64,000 bases of DNA from Allobosea lupini (GCF_900109525.1 NZ_FOAN01000006.1:1-64000); one strand, 5' to 3'; positions 52,019 to 61,620 are shown, counted from the first letter of the stretch. The notes: generated by a model not told the origin, from the sequence alone. Numbers and translations are program-made.

Positions 52019-52980
52019 GCGCCGCCATCGCCCCACGCCTGCTGGTCGCGCCCGCCGGCATTCTCGCCGCCGGCCTGATCTTCGCCGCGGTCGCGCCCGG
52101 CTTCCTCTCGCTCGGCAATGCCGCCAGCATCGCCGGCCAGGCCTGGGTTCTCGTCCTGCTCGCGACCGGCCAGATGTTCGCCCTGGCGGCCCGCGGCTTC
52201 GACATCTCAGTGGGCGCCATCGCCGCGCTCGCCGGAACCCTCGCCGCAATGGCCGCCAACAGCTTCGGGCTGATGGGCCTGCTGGTCGCCCCCCTCGTCG
52301 GCCTCGCCTGCGGAACGCTGAACGGCTGGCTGATCGGCCGTCTCGCCTTGCAGCCGATCGTCGCGACGCTCGGTTCGCTGGTCGCGTTGAAAGGGCTCGC
52401 TTTGCTGATCAGCGACGACGGCCAGGCCGTGCCGCTCACCGAGGCAGGCCAGGCCACCAGCCTCGCCTTCGATCCCGTGCTCGGCCTGCCGCCGCTCGCC
52501 TGGCTCGCCCTCGTCTGCGTCCTCGGTGCCCAGTTTCTCCTGAGCCACGCCACGCTCGGCAAGCGCATCCTGATGCTCGGCGCCAATCCCGAAGCCGTCG
52601 GCCTGGTCGGCGCCGATGCCGGCGCGCTCCAGATCCGCGCCTACCAGCTCTGCGGACTCTTCGCCGGGCTCGCCGGGGCGCTGATGACGGCCCGGGCCGG
52701 CGCCGGCCTGCCGACCGAAGGCGCCGGGATGGAACTGCAGGCGATCGCCGCCGCGATCATTGGCGGGACCGCTCTGTCCGGCGGCGTCGCCAACGCCCTC
52801 GCCGTCGCTGCCGGTGCCTTCTTCGTCCAGGTCGTGCTGACCGGGCTCAACCTCAGCGGCGTCTCGCCCTTCCTGGCGCAGGTCACCGTCGGCCTCGTCA
52901 TCCTCGGCTCCGGCCTGATGGACACCGCACTCCGTTCGCTCTTTTCCCGCAACCGCCAGACCAAGGAGATATCGCCATGA
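52015..52980 (+). CDS. sugar-type ABC transporter permease (RbsC-like), second
   Basis: This 321-residue permease carries the more canonical RbsC signature, ATGQMFALAARGFDISVGAI, then RLALQPIVATLGSLVALKGL and GANPEAVGLVGADAGALQIR. The longer ORF upstream is a shadow; ATG 52015 sits in the ATGA overlap with the first permease. The stop overlaps the binding-protein start by four bases, so the four transporter genes are translationally coupled. Confidence 0.9.
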   Translation: MSAAIAPRLLVAPAGILAAGLIFAAVAPGFLSLGNAASIAGQAWVLVLLATGQMFALAARGFDISVGAIAALAGTLAAMAANSFGLMGLLVAPLVGLACGTLNGWLIGRLALQPIVATLGSLVALKGLALLISDDGQAVPLTEAGQATSLAFDPVLGLPPLAWLALVCVLGAQFLLSHATLGKRILMLGANPEAVGLVGADAGALQIRAYQLCGLFAGLAGALMTARAGAGLPTEGAGMELQAIAAAIIGGTALSGGVANALAVAAGAFFVQVVLTGLNLSGVSPFLAQVTVGLVILGSGLMDTALRSLFSRNRQTKEISP

Positions 52981-53933
52981 CGTCCCTGACCCGTCGCAGC
53001 CTCCTGCTTGCCTCCATCGCCGTCGCCGCGCTGGCGTCGCCGGCCCTCGCCCAGGAGAAGACGATCGGCATCGCCGTGCCGAACCTCGCCTCCTCCTTCT
53101 GGATCTCGGCCGTCTACGGCATGGAGAGCGAGGCGAAGGCGAGCGGCGCCACGGTTCTGAAGCTCAATGCCGGCGGCGACGCCAACGCTTCGCAGCAGAT
53201 CGCCCAGGTGCAGGACCTGATCCAGCGCAAGGTTGCGGCGATCGTGATCGGCGCCACCAATGGCGACGCGGTGAAGCCGATCGTCGAGCGCGCGATCGAG
53301 GCCGGCATCCCGGTCGTCGGCATCTCCTCGCCGCCGAACACGCCGAAGCTCGCCTCCCTGGTCAGCGCCGACCATGCCGACATGGGCAAGCTCCAGGCCG
53401 AATGTCTCGCCAAGGCGGTCGGCGGCAAGGGCACGGTCGCGATGATGGCGGGCCCTGCCGGCCAGGCCTGGTCGGACCTGCGCGCCAAGGGCTTCCGCGA
53501 GGCGCTGGCCAAGGCGGCGCCCGACGTCAAGATCGTCGCCGAATCCCGTCTCGCCGACAACCGCAACGCTGCGCTCGGCACTGCCGAGGACTGGACGCAG
53601 CGTTTCCCCGACCTCGCCGGCATCTATGCCGCGACCGACGACATGGCCGCCGGCGTCGTCTCGGCCTTCAAGTCGGCGAGCAAGCCGGTGAAGGTCTCGG
53701 CCTCGAATTTCAGCCCGACCGCCCAGCAGATGCTGAAGGACGGCGACATCGCCTGCACCTCGATCCAGCAGGTGGTCGCCCAGGGCAAGGCCGCGATGGC
53801 GCAGGCGCTGAAAGCCGCGGCGAAGCAGCCGGTCGAAGCCCGTGTCGTGATGCCGGCGCTGCTGGTGACGCGCGAGACCATCGCCACCGTCGACCTCTCC
53901 TCGGTCGTGGCCCCGGCCGATTATCGCCCCTGA
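52977..53933 (+). CDS. sugar-type ABC transporter substrate-binding protein (RbsB-like)
   Basis: This 318-residue periplasmic protein has a signal peptide (TRRSLLLASIAVAALASPALA, cleavage before QEK). The type I fold is clear: IGIAVPNLASSFWISAVYGM, QVQDLIQRKVAAIVIGATNG, VAMMAGPAGQAWSDLRAKGF, and YAATDDMAAGVVSAF as the hinge segment with paired Asp. It supplies ligand to the two permeases. Ligand identity is not readable; the enzymes downstream suggest a nitrogen-containing compound, not a plain sugar. Confidence 0.9.
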   Translation: MTSLTRRSLLLASIAVAALASPALAQEKTIGIAVPNLASSFWISAVYGMESEAKASGATVLKLNAGGDANASQQIAQVQDLIQRKVAAIVIGATNGDAVKPIVERAIEAGIPVVGISSPPNTPKLASLVSADHADMGKLQAECLAKAVGGKGTVAMMAGPAGQAWSDLRAKGFREALAKAAPDVKIVAESRLADNRNAALGTAEDWTQRFPDLAGIYAATDDMAAGVVSAFKSASKPVKVSASNFSPTAQQMLKDGDIACTSIQQVVAQGKAAMAQALKAAAKQPVEARVVMPALLVTRETIATVDLSSVVAPADYRP

Positions 53934-53946
53934 CGGACGCACGCTC

Positions 53947-54834
53947 ATGCTGCCCAGCCCCGGACGCTTCCCCTACTCGCCCATCGTCGACCGGCCGGAC
54001 TTCACCTGGCCGGGCGGCAAGCGGCTCGCCGTCTATGTCGCGCTCTGCGTCGAGCACTTCGCCTATGGCTCGGGGCTCGGCCTGCCCTATTCGCCAGGGC
54101 TCCAGCACCCCAACACCTACAACTGGGCCTGGCGCGAATACGGCAACCGCGTCGGCGGCTGGCGGCTGATCGAGCTCTTCGACGAGTACCGCCTGCCGCT
54201 CTCGGTGCTGCTCAACACCGAATGCTACGCGCATTGCCCGGAGCTGGTCGCGGCCCACCGCCGCCGCGGCGACGAGATCGTCGCCCATGGCCGCACCAAT
54301 TCCGAGCATCAGAACGGCATGGACATCGACGCGGAGCGGCGGCTGATCGCCGAGGCGACGCAGGCGATCGCGAGCCATGAGGGCGCTGCGCCCTCAGGCT
54401 GGATGAGCCCGGGCGCCCATCCCAGCGCCAGCACCGAGGACCTGCTGGCTGAAGCCGGCTACGCCTACACCATGGACTGGCCGATGGACGACCAACCGGT
54501 CTGGCTGAAGACCAAGGGCGGCCCGCTGCTGGCGATGCCCTATCCGCACGAGGTCAACGACGTGCCGATGGTTGTGCTGCATGACGGCACGGCGCAGGCC
54601 TTCGCTGATATGGCGATCGACAATCTCGACGAGATGCTGGTCCAGTCCGAGCAGCAGGCGCTGGTCTACGGCATGACGATCCACACCTTCATCGTCGGCC
54701 AGCCTTTCCGCATCCGGCAGTTCCGCCGGGTGCTCGACCATCTCAACAAGCATCAGGACCGCATCTGGTTCACCACGGCCGGCGCCTGCGCGCGCCATTA
54801 CGCCAGCCTGTTCCCGGCTCCTCAGGCCGGCTGA
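53947..54834 (+). CDS. polysaccharide deacetylase-fold protein, PuuE-allantoinase-like
   Basis: This 295-residue NodB-fold protein lacks the usual metal-binding Asp pair: the first strand reads VYVALCVEHFAYGSGLG. GDEIVAHGRTNSEHQ keeps a His but not the standard HxxxH. Loss of metal ligands is also seen in PuuE, the cofactor-independent allantoinase, so a cyclic-amide hydrolase acting on a ureide-like ring is the best guess. It lies 13 bases after the transporter genes in the same operon. No sugar-polymer enzymes are nearby, which argues against chitin-type deacetylation. Confidence 0.82.
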   Translation: MLPSPGRFPYSPIVDRPDFTWPGGKRLAVYVALCVEHFAYGSGLGLPYSPGLQHPNTYNWAWREYGNRVGGWRLIELFDEYRLPLSVLLNTECYAHCPELVAAHRRRGDEIVAHGRTNSEHQNGMDIDAERRLIAEATQAIASHEGAAPSGWMSPGAHPSASTEDLLAEAGYAYTMDWPMDDQPVWLKTKGGPLLAMPYPHEVNDVPMVVLHDGTAQAFADMAIDNLDEMLVQSEQQALVYGMTIHTFIVGQPFRIRQFRRVLDHLNKHQDRIWFTTAGACARHYASLFPAPQAG

Positions 54835-54855
54835 CGACAAGACAAGGAAACGCCC

Positions 54856-55689
54856 ATGACGTCCCCTTCCGCACCCGGCGCGCATCCGCGCCGGCGGGTC
54901 GCCATCGCCGGTCTCGGCGCCGTCGGCCTCAAGATCGCCAGCGTGCTCGACCAGGGCGTGCCCGGCTGCGAACTCGTCGCCGTCTCCGCGCATGACCGCG
55001 ACAAGGCGCGTGAGCGTCTCGCCAATCTCTTCCGCGCTGTCCCCGTCGTCGCGATCGAGGAACTCGAAGCGCTCGCCGACATCGTCGTCGAATGCGCCCC
55101 GGCCGCGCTGCTGCCGGCCATCGCCGAGCCCTTCCTGCGTGCCGGCAAGACGGTGATCGTGCTGAGCTCCGGCGCCATCCTCTCGCATGAGGGCCTCATC
55201 GAGATCGCCCGCGCGCATGGCGGCCAGATCGTCGTGCCGACCGGCGCGCTGCTCGGCCTCGACGCCGTCACCGCAGCGGCCGAGGGCGTGATCCGCTCGG
55301 TCCGGATGATCACGCGCAAGCCGGTGCGCGGCCTCGTCGGCGCGCCCTATCTCATCGAGAACAACATTACCCTCGACGACGTGACCGAACCGACCCGGGT
55401 CTTCAGTGGCACGCCGCGCGAGGCCGCGATCGGCTTCCCGGCCAATCTCAACGTCGCCGTCGCGCTATCGCTCGCCGGCATCGGGCCCGACCGGACGACG
55501 CTCGAGATCTGGGCCGATCCGGCGCTGACTCGCAACACCCATACGATCGAGGTCGACGCCGACTCAGCCAGCTTCTCGATGACGATCGAGAACGTGCCGA
55601 GCGACAACCCGAAGACCGGCCGCATCACCGCGCTCTCGGTCATCTCCTATCTGCGCAAGCTCGACGCTCCGCTGCGCATCGGCTCGTAA
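54856..55689 (+). CDS. aspartate dehydrogenase-like protein (DUF108 family)
   Basis: This 277-residue protein has an N-terminal Rossmann domain ([20 protein letters not shown]) and a C-terminal DUF108 domain of L-aspartate dehydrogenase, with the catalytic His in [14 protein letters not shown]. The family deaminates aspartate or reductively aminates an oxo acid, and a variant serves NAD synthesis. No nad genes are near, so a catabolic amino acid dehydrogenase or imine reductase is more likely. AAGGA precedes ATG 54856. It sits between the PuuE-like gene and an SDR. Confidence 0.85.
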   Translation: MTSPSAPGAHPRRRVAIAGLGAVGLKIASVLDQGVPGCELVAVSAHDRDKARERLANLFRAVPVVAIEELEALADIVVECAPAALLPAIAEPFLRAGKTVIVLSSGAILSHEGLIEIARAHGGQIVVPTGALLGLDAVTAAAEGVIRSVRMITRKPVRGLVGAPYLIENNITLDDVTEPTRVFSGTPREAAIGFPANLNVAVALSLAGIGPDRTTLEIWADPALTRNTHTIEVDADSASFSMTIENVPSDNPKTGRITALSVISYLRKLDAPLRIGS

Positions 55690-55711
55690 GCCGGACTCAC
55701 GAGGAACCATC

Positions 55712-56497
55712 ATGGATCTGGGAATTGCTGGACGCACGGCGCTCGTACTGGGTGCCGGCGGCGGGCTCGGCCGCGCCATCGCCAGGGCACTCGCACGGGA
55801 AGGCGCCAGGGTCGCGCTCGCCGATATCGACGAGACGGCGCTCGCCGCCACGGCCGCTGACCTCTCCGCCCTGGGCGCACCGCATCTGGCGCGGCGCTGG
55901 GACATCGGCCGCCTCGACGAGGCCGACGGACATCTTGCCGCGATCGCCGAGGCGCTCGGACCGGTCGACATCCTCGTCAACAACACCGGCGGTCCGCCGC
56001 CCAGCCTCGCCGCCGGCGTGCCATCCGAGACCTGGACGGCACAGTTCCAGGCGATGGTGCTCTCCGTCATCGCGCTCACCGACAAGGTGCTGCCGGGCAT
56101 GCGCGAGCGCGGCTTCGGACGGATCGTCACCTCGACCTCCTCAGGCGTGGTCGCGCCGATCCCGAACCTCGCCATCTCGAACGCCTTGCGCCTGTCACTG
56201 GTCGGCTGGTCGAAGACGCTGGCGCGCGAGGTCGCGGCGTCCGGCATCACCTGCAACGTCATCCTGCCGGGGCGGATCGCTACCGACCGCATCCTCTTTC
56301 TCGACGAGCAGAAAGCCAGGCGCGAAGGCCGGCCGCTCGCCGACATCGTCGCCGAGAGCACGGGCGCAATCCCGCTCGGCCGCTACGGCACGCCCGAGGA
56401 ATACGCCGACGCCGTCGCCTTCCTCGCCAGCGCCCGCGCCGCCTACATCACCGGCTCGGTCATCCGGGTCGATGGCGGCTATCTCCAGAGCATCTGA
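55712..56497 (+). CDS. SDR-family protein lacking the catalytic Tyr and Lys
   Basis: This 261-residue SDR has an intact cofactor loop ([15 protein letters not shown]), NNTGG in place of NNAG, and Ser in [12 protein letters not shown]. The YxxxK motif reads LAISN, so both Tyr and Lys are replaced, while the following [15 protein letters not shown] helix and LPGRIATDR are normal. A recognised group of SDRs shows this pattern, and their chemistry is unclear. It may catalyse a non-redox step or bind NAD(P) as a sensor. GAGGAACC precedes ATG 55712; the RraA-family gene starts 14 bases after the stop. Confidence 0.85.
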   Translation: MDLGIAGRTALVLGAGGGLGRAIARALAREGARVALADIDETALAATAADLSALGAPHLARRWDIGRLDEADGHLAAIAEALGPVDILVNNTGGPPPSLAAGVPSETWTAQFQAMVLSVIALTDKVLPGMRERGFGRIVTSTSSGVVAPIPNLAISNALRLSLVGWSKTLAREVAASGITCNVILPGRIATDRILFLDEQKARREGRPLADIVAESTGAIPLGRYGTPEEYADAVAFLASARAAYITGSVIRVDGGYLQSI

Positions 56498-56511
56498 AAG
56501 GATCTGAGATC

Positions 56512-57204
56512 ATGACCGAACTGCCCCAACGCGGCGCCGTCTGGCGCGAGGACATCCGCCGCCGCTTCCTTGCGGTCGACACCTCCAACGTCGCCGACGT
56601 GCTCGACACGCTCGGCCTGCCGGACCAGGGCCTCGCACCGCAATTTGCTCCCTACCCCGCGACCACCGGACAGCTCGCCGGCTTCGCCTATACCATCCGC
56701 GGCCAGATGACGCCGTTCCCGCTCGGCGGCGACGCCGAGAAGATGAAAGCCTGCCAGGGCGTCTCGCCCGGCGAGGTCACGGTCTGGAGCGGCGACGGCG
56801 AGGGCATCTGCTATTTCGGCGAATTGATCGCGATCGGCATGAAGGAGAAGGGCTGCGTCGGCGCGCTCGTCGACGGCGGCATCCGCGACATCCGTTGGAT
56901 CGGCGAGCAGGCCTTCCCGGTCTATGCGCGCTACCGCACGCCGGTGCAGTCGATCGGCCGCTGGAAGGTCAACGCCAGCCAGGTCCCGGTGCTGATGCGC
57001 GGCGCGACCAGCCGCTATGTCGAGATCAAGCCGGGCGACTTCATCCTCGCCGACGATGACGGCGCCATCGTCATCCCGGCCGAGCGGATCGAGGAGGTGC
57101 TGGCCGAAGCCGAGCGGCTGACCGCCGTCGAGGTCAACATCCGGCGCGATCTCTCGCGCGGGCTCTCGCTCGCCGATGCTCTGGCGAAATACGGCCACGT
57201 CTGA
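56512..57204 (+). CDS. RraA/HMG-aldolase family protein
   Basis: This 230-residue protein of the RraA-like fold includes 4-hydroxy-4-methyl-2-oxoglutarate aldolase and oxaloacetate decarboxylase. The conserved active-site run is present: FGELIAIGMKEKGCVGALVD followed by GGIRDIR, where Arg and Asp bind pyruvate enolate and metal. DFILADDDGAIVIPAERIEE is the usual C-terminal block. As an enzyme it would release pyruvate from an oxo acid, a sensible last step for the operon. It is the eighth and last gene. Confidence 0.87.
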   Translation: MTELPQRGAVWREDIRRRFLAVDTSNVADVLDTLGLPDQGLAPQFAPYPATTGQLAGFAYTIRGQMTPFPLGGDAEKMKACQGVSPGEVTVWSGDGEGICYFGELIAIGMKEKGCVGALVDGGIRDIRWIGEQAFPVYARYRTPVQSIGRWKVNASQVPVLMRGATSRYVEIKPGDFILADDDGAIVIPAERIEEVLAEAERLTAVEVNIRRDLSRGLSLADALAKYGHV

Positions 57205-57221
57205 CCGACTATCGCGGGAGG

Positions 57222-58097
57222 TCAGGCCGTCAAAGCCTCGCGCAGCGGGACCATGAACTCGCGCGCGAGCTGCGACAGCTCCTCGTGCAGCGGATGCAGG
57301 ATGGCGATCTCGTAGGAGATCGCCGGCCGGAACGGCCGGCGCACGACGTCGGCCGTGAACGGCGCGCTGACCACGGGATCGACGATCCCGACCCCGATGC
57401 CGGCGGCGACGAGCTCGCAGGCCGACGAGAAGAACTCCGTCTCGGCAACCACATTCCAGCGCGCGCCATATTCGGAGAAGGCAGCGGCGAGCTTCTGGTA
57501 GACGGGATCGCCGCGGAACAGGGTGACGAAGGGCACCCCGTCGAGATCGGCCGGGGTGATCTCCTCGCGTTCCGCCAGGGGATGGCCGAGCGGCAGCATG
57601 CACTGGCACTGATAGCTGAAGACCTCCATCTGCGCCGTCGGATAGTCGAGCGGCAATTCGGCGATGGCGAAGTCGAAGGTCCGCGTCGACATCAGCTCCT
57701 TCACGCTCTGCGATGCCCGCGTGATGATCTTCATTTGCAGGCCCGGCCGCTCGGCGGCGAAGACCGAGAGCAGCCGAGGCAGCAGGGCGATCGAGATGCT
57801 GGGATAGGCAGTGATCGCGAGATGCCCGCGCTTGCCGGCCCGGATCTCTCCCGCCACCCGCACAGTGTTCTCGACCGCCTCCAGCGCCCGGCTCGCCTCC
57901 GCATAGATCAGATGCGCCTCCGGCGTCGGCTGCAGCCGCGTGCCGCGTCGCACGAACAGCGGCACGCCGAAATCATGCTCCAACGCGGCGATCATCGTGC
58001 TGACGCCGGGCTGCGATATCCCGAGAAGTTCGGCGACGCGCGTCATCGTGCCGTGGATCATCAAGGCGCGGAAGCATTCGAGCTGGCGCAGGCGCAT
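57222..58097 (-). CDS. LysR-family transcriptional regulator
   Basis: A 291-residue LTTR. The HTH is MTRVAELLGISQPGVSTMIA with the MRLRQLECFRALM start, and the effector domain contains AGKRGHLAITAYPSISIALL and AAGIGVGIVDPVVS. It is divergent from the DUF1989 gene, with an inverted repeat beside its start, and converges on the RraA-family gene. It probably regulates the DUF1989-LysR pair and perhaps the large operon. Confidence 0.9.
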   Translation of the reverse strand: MRLRQLECFRALMIHGTMTRVAELLGISQPGVSTMIAALEHDFGVPLFVRRGTRLQPTPEAHLIYAEASRALEAVENTVRVAGEIRAGKRGHLAITAYPSISIALLPRLLSVFAAERPGLQMKIITRASQSVKELMSTRTFDFAIAELPLDYPTAQMEVFSYQCQCMLPLGHPLAEREEITPADLDGVPFVTLFRGDPVYQKLAAAFSEYGARWNVVAETEFFSSACELVAAGIGVGIVDPVVSAPFTADVVRRPFRPAISYEIAILHPLHEELSQLAREFMVPLREALTA

Positions 58098-58101
58098 GCT
58101 A

Positions 58102-58129
58102 GCTTCATATGATTTTTTGATAATGAAGC
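58102..58129. promoter_or_regulatory. inverted repeat between LysR and DUF1989 genes
   Basis: GCTTCAT (58102-58108) and ATGAAGC (58123-58129) form perfect 7-bp arms with a 14-base AT-rich spacer, starting five bases upstream of the LysR start. The surrounding 110-base gap is AT-rich, with TTTGCATAAAGATT further on. This suits a LysR autoregulatory site. Confidence 0.5.
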
Positions 58130-58207
58130 CAAATCAAATTATTGGATTTGCATAAAGATTGAGGGTTTCCTTGCCGGCATAGCGAATGAGCCAGCGAGGA
58201 GATCGCC

Positions 58208-58822
58208 ATGAACAAGCAGGTCGGAGCGCTCCAGCCGGCGCTCGAACTGATCCCGGCCCGCAGCGGCGTCGCCGCAAGGGTCAAGCGCGGCCAGAGCGTC
58301 CGGGTCGTCAACACCCATGGCAAGCAGGTCGTCGACACCTGGGCCTTCAGCGCCGCCGATATCGACGAGCACCTCTCGATGGAGCACAGCCGGGCCGCGA
58401 TCCTGAAGCTGATGCCGGCGGTCGGCGACACGCTGGTCAGCAATCGCCGCAATCCGATGCTGACCGTGGTCGACGACACCACCCCCGGCATCCACGACAT
58501 GCTGATCGCCGCCTGCGACGAACATCGCTATCGCCAGCTCGGCGCGCACGGCCATCACGACAGCTGCACCGACAACCTCAAGGCCGCGCTCGCCGCGCTC
58601 GGCATCGCCGTGCCGCTGACGCCGAGCCCGCTCAACCTGTTCATGAACGTGCCGGTCCGCGCCGACGGCAGCCTCGCCTTCGAGGCGCCGGTCAGCGAGC
58701 CCGGCCAGCATATCGCGCTGCGCGCCGAGATGGACCTGATCATCGTCTTCTCGGCCTGCCCGCAGGACATGGTGCCGGTCAACGCCATGCATCCGACCGA
58801 CGCGCACTACCAGATCGCCTGA
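58208..58822 (+). CDS. DUF1989 (urea carboxylase-associated) family protein
   Basis: This 204-residue protein belongs to the DUF1989 family, whose members are often encoded beside urea carboxylase or allophanate genes. Characteristic pieces are NTHGKQVVDTWAF, EHSRAAILKLMPAVGDTLVS, HGHHDSCTDNL with probable metal-binding His and Cys, NLFMNVPV, and FSACPQDMVPVN. The biochemical role is not settled for most members. No urea carboxylase is in the window. GAGGAG precedes ATG 58208. Association with the PuuE-like gene supports nitrogen-compound breakdown. Confidence 0.85.
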   Translation: MNKQVGALQPALELIPARSGVAARVKRGQSVRVVNTHGKQVVDTWAFSAADIDEHLSMEHSRAAILKLMPAVGDTLVSNRRNPMLTVVDDTTPGIHDMLIAACDEHRYRQLGAHGHHDSCTDNLKAALAALGIAVPLTPSPLNLFMNVPVRADGSLAFEAPVSEPGQHIALRAEMDLIIVFSACPQDMVPVNAMHPTDAHYQIA

Positions 58823-58835
58823 CGGGAGGCTCATC

Positions 58836-59768
58836 ATGCGCAAGCTGCCTTCGCTCAATGCGGTACGCGCCTTCGAGGCGACGGCGCGCCATCTCAGCTT
58901 CACCCAGGCCGCCAACGAGCTCTGCGTCACGGTAACGGCGGTGAGCCATCAGGTGCGCCATCTCGAAGCCGTGCTCGGCCTGAAGCTGTTCGAGCGCCAG
59001 GCGCGGGCGCTCGCGCTGACCGCCGCCGGCGAGACGTTGTTCCCGCTTCTGCGCGACGGCTTCGATCGGCTCGCCGATGCCTTCGCTTTGCTCGACGATA
59101 CCCGCTCGGCCGACTCCGTCACCGTCTCGACCACCCGCGCCTTCGCCGAGCGCTGGCTGATGCCGCGCCTCCCGGCTTTCCACGCAGCCCATCCAGCGAT
59201 CACCGTCCATATCGACGCCTCCGAGGAGGTGATGGACCTGCGCGCCGAGGGCATCGACCTCGCCATCCGCTATGGCCCGGTCCCGGCCGATCAGCGTCAG
59301 ACCGTGCTGCTGGAGGACAGCTACATCGCCGTCGCTTCCGGCGATCTCTGCCCGGCCGGACGCCGCGCAGGCATCGCCGACATGCTCGGTCGCCCGCTGA
59401 TCGGCTACCGCTGGAAGAACCGCGCGCTCGAAACCCCGGACTGGTCGGCCTGGCTGGCGCAGGCGCTGCCGGGAAAGGTTCCGGACTTCCGCCAGTCCTG
59501 GTTCAGCGAGGAGACTTTGGCCTTGCACGCCGCCGGTCGCGGGCTGGGCCCGCTGCTGTGCAGCGATGTCCTCGTCGACGACGCCTTGCGCGACGGCAGC
59601 CTGGTCCGCCTCGACGGCGGCAGCCTGCCGGGCTTCGCCTTCCGGCTGGTCGAGGGCGCGACGCCGCGCAAGCGCTCGACCGTGCTGTTCCGCGACTGGC
59701 TGCGCGCCGAGGCCGCCGCCTTCCGCCGGCGCGAGGCGCCCGAGCTCACCCTGCCACAGGCTGCGTGA
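58836..59768 (+). CDS. LysR-family regulator, GcvA-like
   Basis: This 310-residue LTTR starts RKLPSLNAVRAFEATARHLS. The HTH core is FTQAANELCVTVTAVSHQVR, and the effector domain has AFAERWLMPRLPAFHAAHPA and AEGIDLAIRYGPVP. It follows the DUF1989 gene by 13 bases and is probably co-transcribed. Its 3' end overlaps the converging deacetylase gene by 23 bases. It is the third LysR in 11 kb. Confidence 0.9.
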   Translation: MRKLPSLNAVRAFEATARHLSFTQAANELCVTVTAVSHQVRHLEAVLGLKLFERQARALALTAAGETLFPLLRDGFDRLADAFALLDDTRSADSVTVSTTRAFAERWLMPRLPAFHAAHPAITVHIDASEEVMDLRAEGIDLAIRYGPVPADQRQTVLLEDSYIAVASGDLCPAGRRAGIADMLGRPLIGYRWKNRALETPDWSAWLAQALPGKVPDFRQSWFSEETLALHAAGRGLGPLLCSDVLVDDALRDGSLVRLDGGSLPGFAFRLVEGATPRKRSTVLFRDWLRAEAAAFRRREAPELTLPQAA

Positions 59769-60633
59769 AATAGGGCAGTTCCTCGGTCCGGACCTGGTAT
59801 TCGCCGGCCGCGACCAGTCGCTCGACATGAGCGACGATCTCCTCCAGCGGCGCGAACCAGACCTTGCGCGTCGCCAGCACCTGCTCGAGCCAGCGCTCGA
59901 CCACGGCCCAGCGTGCCAGGCGCCCGGTCAGGAACGGGTGCCAGATCCCCATCCAGAAGCCGCCTGCTTCGTATTGCGCCTCGAACTCGGCGAAGGAGGC
60001 TGCGAGGCCCTGCTCCGGCGGCTGCACCGGCATCATGTAGCCGATCTCGGCATAATGGGCGAAGGGCGGCCAGTCGTCCGAGCCCCAATGCGGCGGCACC
60101 TCGTAGAGATGCTTGCCGCCCGACCGCATCCGGTAGGGGATGTCGTCTGCCATCAGCGAGGAATCATAGGAAAAGCCGTGCTCGATCAGGAGGTCGATCG
60201 TCGCCTGCGTCGCGTTGTAGACCGGCGCGCGATAGCCGCGCGGCGTGAGACCCGTCATCCGCCGGTGGATGGCGAGCGCCTTCTCGAAGGCGCTGCGCTG
60301 CGCCTCCGGCGAGATCTCGGTCGGGTCCTCATGGAGATAGCCGTGATGGCCGATCTCGTGGCCTCCCGTCAGGATCGCCTCGACGGCCTCTGGATAGCGC
60401 TCCATCGTCCAGCCCGGGATGAAGAAGGACTGCTTCAGGCCGAGCCGGCGATAGGTCTCGAGGATGCGCGGCACGCCGACGGTCGGCCCGTAGCGCCCCA
60501 TGGTGATCGGATAAAGCCGGTTCCAGCTGTCCTTCGGCCTGGCGATATGGATCAGGCTGTCGGCATCGACGTCGAAGGTGATGGCGCAGGCGCAGCGCGC
60601 CCCGTTCGGCCACGGGATCGGATTCTGGATCAA
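59746..60633 (-). CDS. polysaccharide deacetylase family protein
   Basis: A 295-residue NodB-fold hydrolase with an apparently complete metal site. CAITFDVDADSLIH gives the Asp pair, and GHEIGHHGYLHE gives the His ligands. The catalytic-site Arg block is RGYRAPVYNAT and the last motif is GIWHPFLTGR. This differs from the metal-poor paralogue at 53947. Members of this subgroup often act on N-acyl or imide substrates, not chitin. It begins 20 bases after the azoreductase stop on the same strand. Confidence 0.85.
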   Translation of the reverse strand: MIQNPIPWPNGARCACAITFDVDADSLIHIARPKDSWNRLYPITMGRYGPTVGVPRILETYRRLGLKQSFFIPGWTMERYPEAVEAILTGGHEIGHHGYLHEDPTEISPEAQRSAFEKALAIHRRMTGLTPRGYRAPVYNATQATIDLLIEHGFSYDSSLMADDIPYRMRSGGKHLYEVPPHWGSDDWPPFAHYAEIGYMMPVQPPEQGLAASFAEFEAQYEAGGFWMGIWHPFLTGRLARWAVVERWLEQVLATRKVWFAPLEEIVAHVERLVAAGEYQVRTEELPYFTQPVAG

Positions 60634-60652
60634 GGCCTTCCGACTCCCTCAC

Positions 60653-61315
60653 CTAGGCCGCTTCGGCGCGGCGGCCGGCGATGAGCTCGTCGACCAGCCC
60701 CGGCACCGCGGCATGCGCCTCGGCGATCGAGCGCTTGTGCCGGGCATCGCCGAATTCCTGATAGTCGATCGCGATCGTATGGATCGATTCGACGCCGAGA
60801 TAATGCGAGCAGGTCCGGATATGCGGGTCGAGCTGGTTCATGTCCGCACGCACGCCGCCCGGCCCGAAGCCGAACTCGCCGCGCGAGCTCAGCACCACGA
60901 GCGTCTTGCCGCTGAGGATCGGCTCCAGCGGAAAATCGCCGCGCGCCAGGTCGAAGCTGAAGGTCTTGCCGATCCGGATGATCTTGTCGAACCACGACTT
61001 GAGCTGCGCCGGCATGCCGTAATTGTACATCGGCGTGCCCATCACGATGACATCGGCCGCGGCGAGCTCGGCGATCAATTCGTCGGACAGAGAGAGTTCC
61101 GCCTTGTGCTGCGGCGTGCGGGCCTCCTCCGGCGTGAACGCGGCCGCGACCCAGGCTTCATTGAGGAAGGGCGGCGGATCACGCCCGACATCGCGGGCGA
61201 TCACGTTCGCGTCGGGCTCGCGAGCGAGCCAGGCCTCGACGAAGGCCCTGGACAAGGCGCGGCTGAGCGAGCGGTCGCCGCGGGCGCTGGCGTCGAGATG
61301 AAGAAGCGTGGTCAT
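60653..61315 (-). CDS. azoR: FMN-dependent NADH-azoreductase
   Basis: This 220-residue flavodoxin-like quinone/azo reductase has LLHLDASARGDRSLSRALSR as the FMN phosphate loop, MGTPMYNYGMPAQLKSWFDK with the flavin-contact MYNYG motif, and LSSRGEFGFG near the active site. AzoR proteins reduce quinones and azo dyes with NADH and protect against electrophiles. It heads a two-gene unit with the deacetylase, which may be coincidental. Confidence 0.9.
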   Translation of the reverse strand: MTTLLHLDASARGDRSLSRALSRAFVEAWLAREPDANVIARDVGRDPPPFLNEAWVAAAFTPEEARTPQHKAELSLSDELIAELAAADVIVMGTPMYNYGMPAQLKSWFDKIIRIGKTFSFDLARGDFPLEPILSGKTLVVLSSRGEFGFGPGGVRADMNQLDPHIRTCSHYLGVESIHTIAIDYQEFGDARHKRSIAEAHAAVPGLVDELIAGRRAEAA

Positions 61316-61620
61316 GGAAGGTCCTCACTGAGGCGGCAGGCCACCAGGCTCGCCGGTTGCGGCCAAGATGGGTCGCCGCCCGTGGTCGCACCAACGAGTT
61401 TTTCTTCAGGGCTCTGAAGAGATTTTCATCACGCGTCCCCGCGACGCCAAAGGCTTGGCGAAGGCTTGTTTTACGGCTTTGCCCGCCGTTCCAAGAATCT
61501 CTCAAGCAGGGTTGAGCAAATCTCACTTTCGCAAGCCGGGGCGTGCTGCTGCCATCGTGCGGGATGGGCAGAAAAACGATCCGAGGGAGCCCAATCCTCA
61601 TTCCAGCACGGGAGATCAGC
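61316..61620. other. intergenic region, no gene recognised
   Basis: This 305-base gap lies between the azoreductase start and a small hypothetical gene. Open frames passing through it are antisense or read-through of the downstream dioxygenase and have no ribosome site. Somewhat AT-richer patches at about 61395-61480 could hold the two outward promoters, but no clear -35/-10 pair stands out. Confidence 0.4.
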
